Shown here: positions 63,759 to 64,000 of the stretch, one piece after another
Layout: every line of letters begins with the position of its first letter
Numbering within the stretch: the stretch's first letter is position 1
Assembly: GCF_004027225.2 (NCBI RefSeq)
Contig: NW_022651111.1
Coordinates: 124,001 to 188,000 of the forward strand
Direction: 5' to 3'
From: Strigops habroptila
Taxonomy: Eukaryota > Chordata > Aves > Psittaciformes > Psittacidae
DNA: 64,000 bases
Program-made: the position numbers and the translations under genes
The notes under the pieces: generated by a model
Told to the model about the DNA's origin: nothing
Database searches by the model: none
What the model saw: the letters and a program-made list of their open reading frames with translations, nothing else

Positions 63759-63950
63759 ATGACGGTGCCGATGATGGCGGCGGCTGCGGCCACCACGACG
63801 TGCCCGGGCCGGGGCTGGCGCCACCGTGAGGGGTACCCCGGTGCCGTACCCCCTTCCCCGCCGCGCCACTTCACCTTCGAGCCCCCGCTAGGGCCCAGCT
63901 GCCCGCCCAGGCCGCGCCGCCGGCACCGACGGGTCCTTTACCCGCCTGCT
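63759..63950 (+). CDS. IER3: IER3 (immediate early response 3), first coding exon
   Basis: ATG at 63759 gives 64 codons up to a GTGAGT donor at 63951, phase 0; the remainder is beyond the window. The opening MTVPMMAAAAATTTCPG is followed by the two motifs that identify the family: FTFEPPLGP (human FTFDPLPEP) and a basic stretch RRRHRRVLYPPA (human RSRRVLYPRV). In mammals the protein is a short stress-induced membrane-associated regulator of apoptosis and ERK signalling with a hydrophobic segment in the second half, not visible here. In mammals it neighbours DDR1 in the MHC class I region, which supports the call. Confidence 0.85.
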
Positions 63951-64000
63951 GTGAGTACCCGCGGTCCGGGGGGGGGGGGGTGGTTGTGAGGGGGGGGGGG

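Overview
The window is avian nuclear DNA from an MHC-bearing microchromosome. The evidence is: a class I gene with the bird-type Arg at the position of mammalian Tyr84; compact head-to-head TAP1 and TAP2; several CR1 retrotransposon pieces; GC-rich sequence with extreme loads of intronic minisatellites. The bird order cannot be settled from the sequence alone. No bacterial features, CRISPR arrays or tRNA/rRNA genes were seen.

Layout. At 1-345 there is a minus-strand class I promoter and the first codons of a class I gene that runs off the left edge. From about 360 to 2770 lies a decayed betaretrovirus-like provirus piece (LTR, primer-binding site, leader repeats, gag). A nearly identical promoter copy (2850-2965) drives a plus-strand class I gene (3029-5667, 8 exons). 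Its peptide-anchoring residues are all present, but its signal peptide is out of frame with the start codon. CR1 sequence abuts its stop codon, followed by AT-rich DNA, an env fragment and a second CR1 end. TAP1 (minus, 8563-16270, 10 exons) and TAP2 (plus, 17194-25860, 11 exons) share a short divergent promoter with an X1-X2-Y module and an ISRE. Both peptide-transporter halves read through completely with correct splice phases.

From 26.5 to 44 kb the sequence is mostly tandem repeat. It holds one small minus-strand EF-hand gene (S100A16-like, 29303-31847), a CpG-rich promoter-like block near 39 kb and another near 41.2-42.0 kb. DDR1 (plus, 44296-58808, 17 coding exons, 879 residues) is complete, and the first coding exon of IER3 (63759-63950) lies at the right edge. 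In mammals DDR1 and IER3 are neighbours in the class I region, so this is preserved MHC linkage, although their relative orientation differs from human.

Function. Class I and TAP1/TAP2 form the peptide-loading arm of antigen presentation and carry matching interferon and RFX/CREB/NF-Y type promoter elements. DDR1 (collagen receptor kinase), IER3 (stress-response protein) and the S100-like gene are linked passengers.

The most unusual structure is minisatellites that have captured exon ends. The 3' end and 5' splice site of a DDR1 kinase exon are copied roughly 35-40 times in an open 30-bp array. The last coding segment and stop of DDR1 are copied about seven times. The C-termini of TAP1 and the S100-like protein are themselves written in repeat units.
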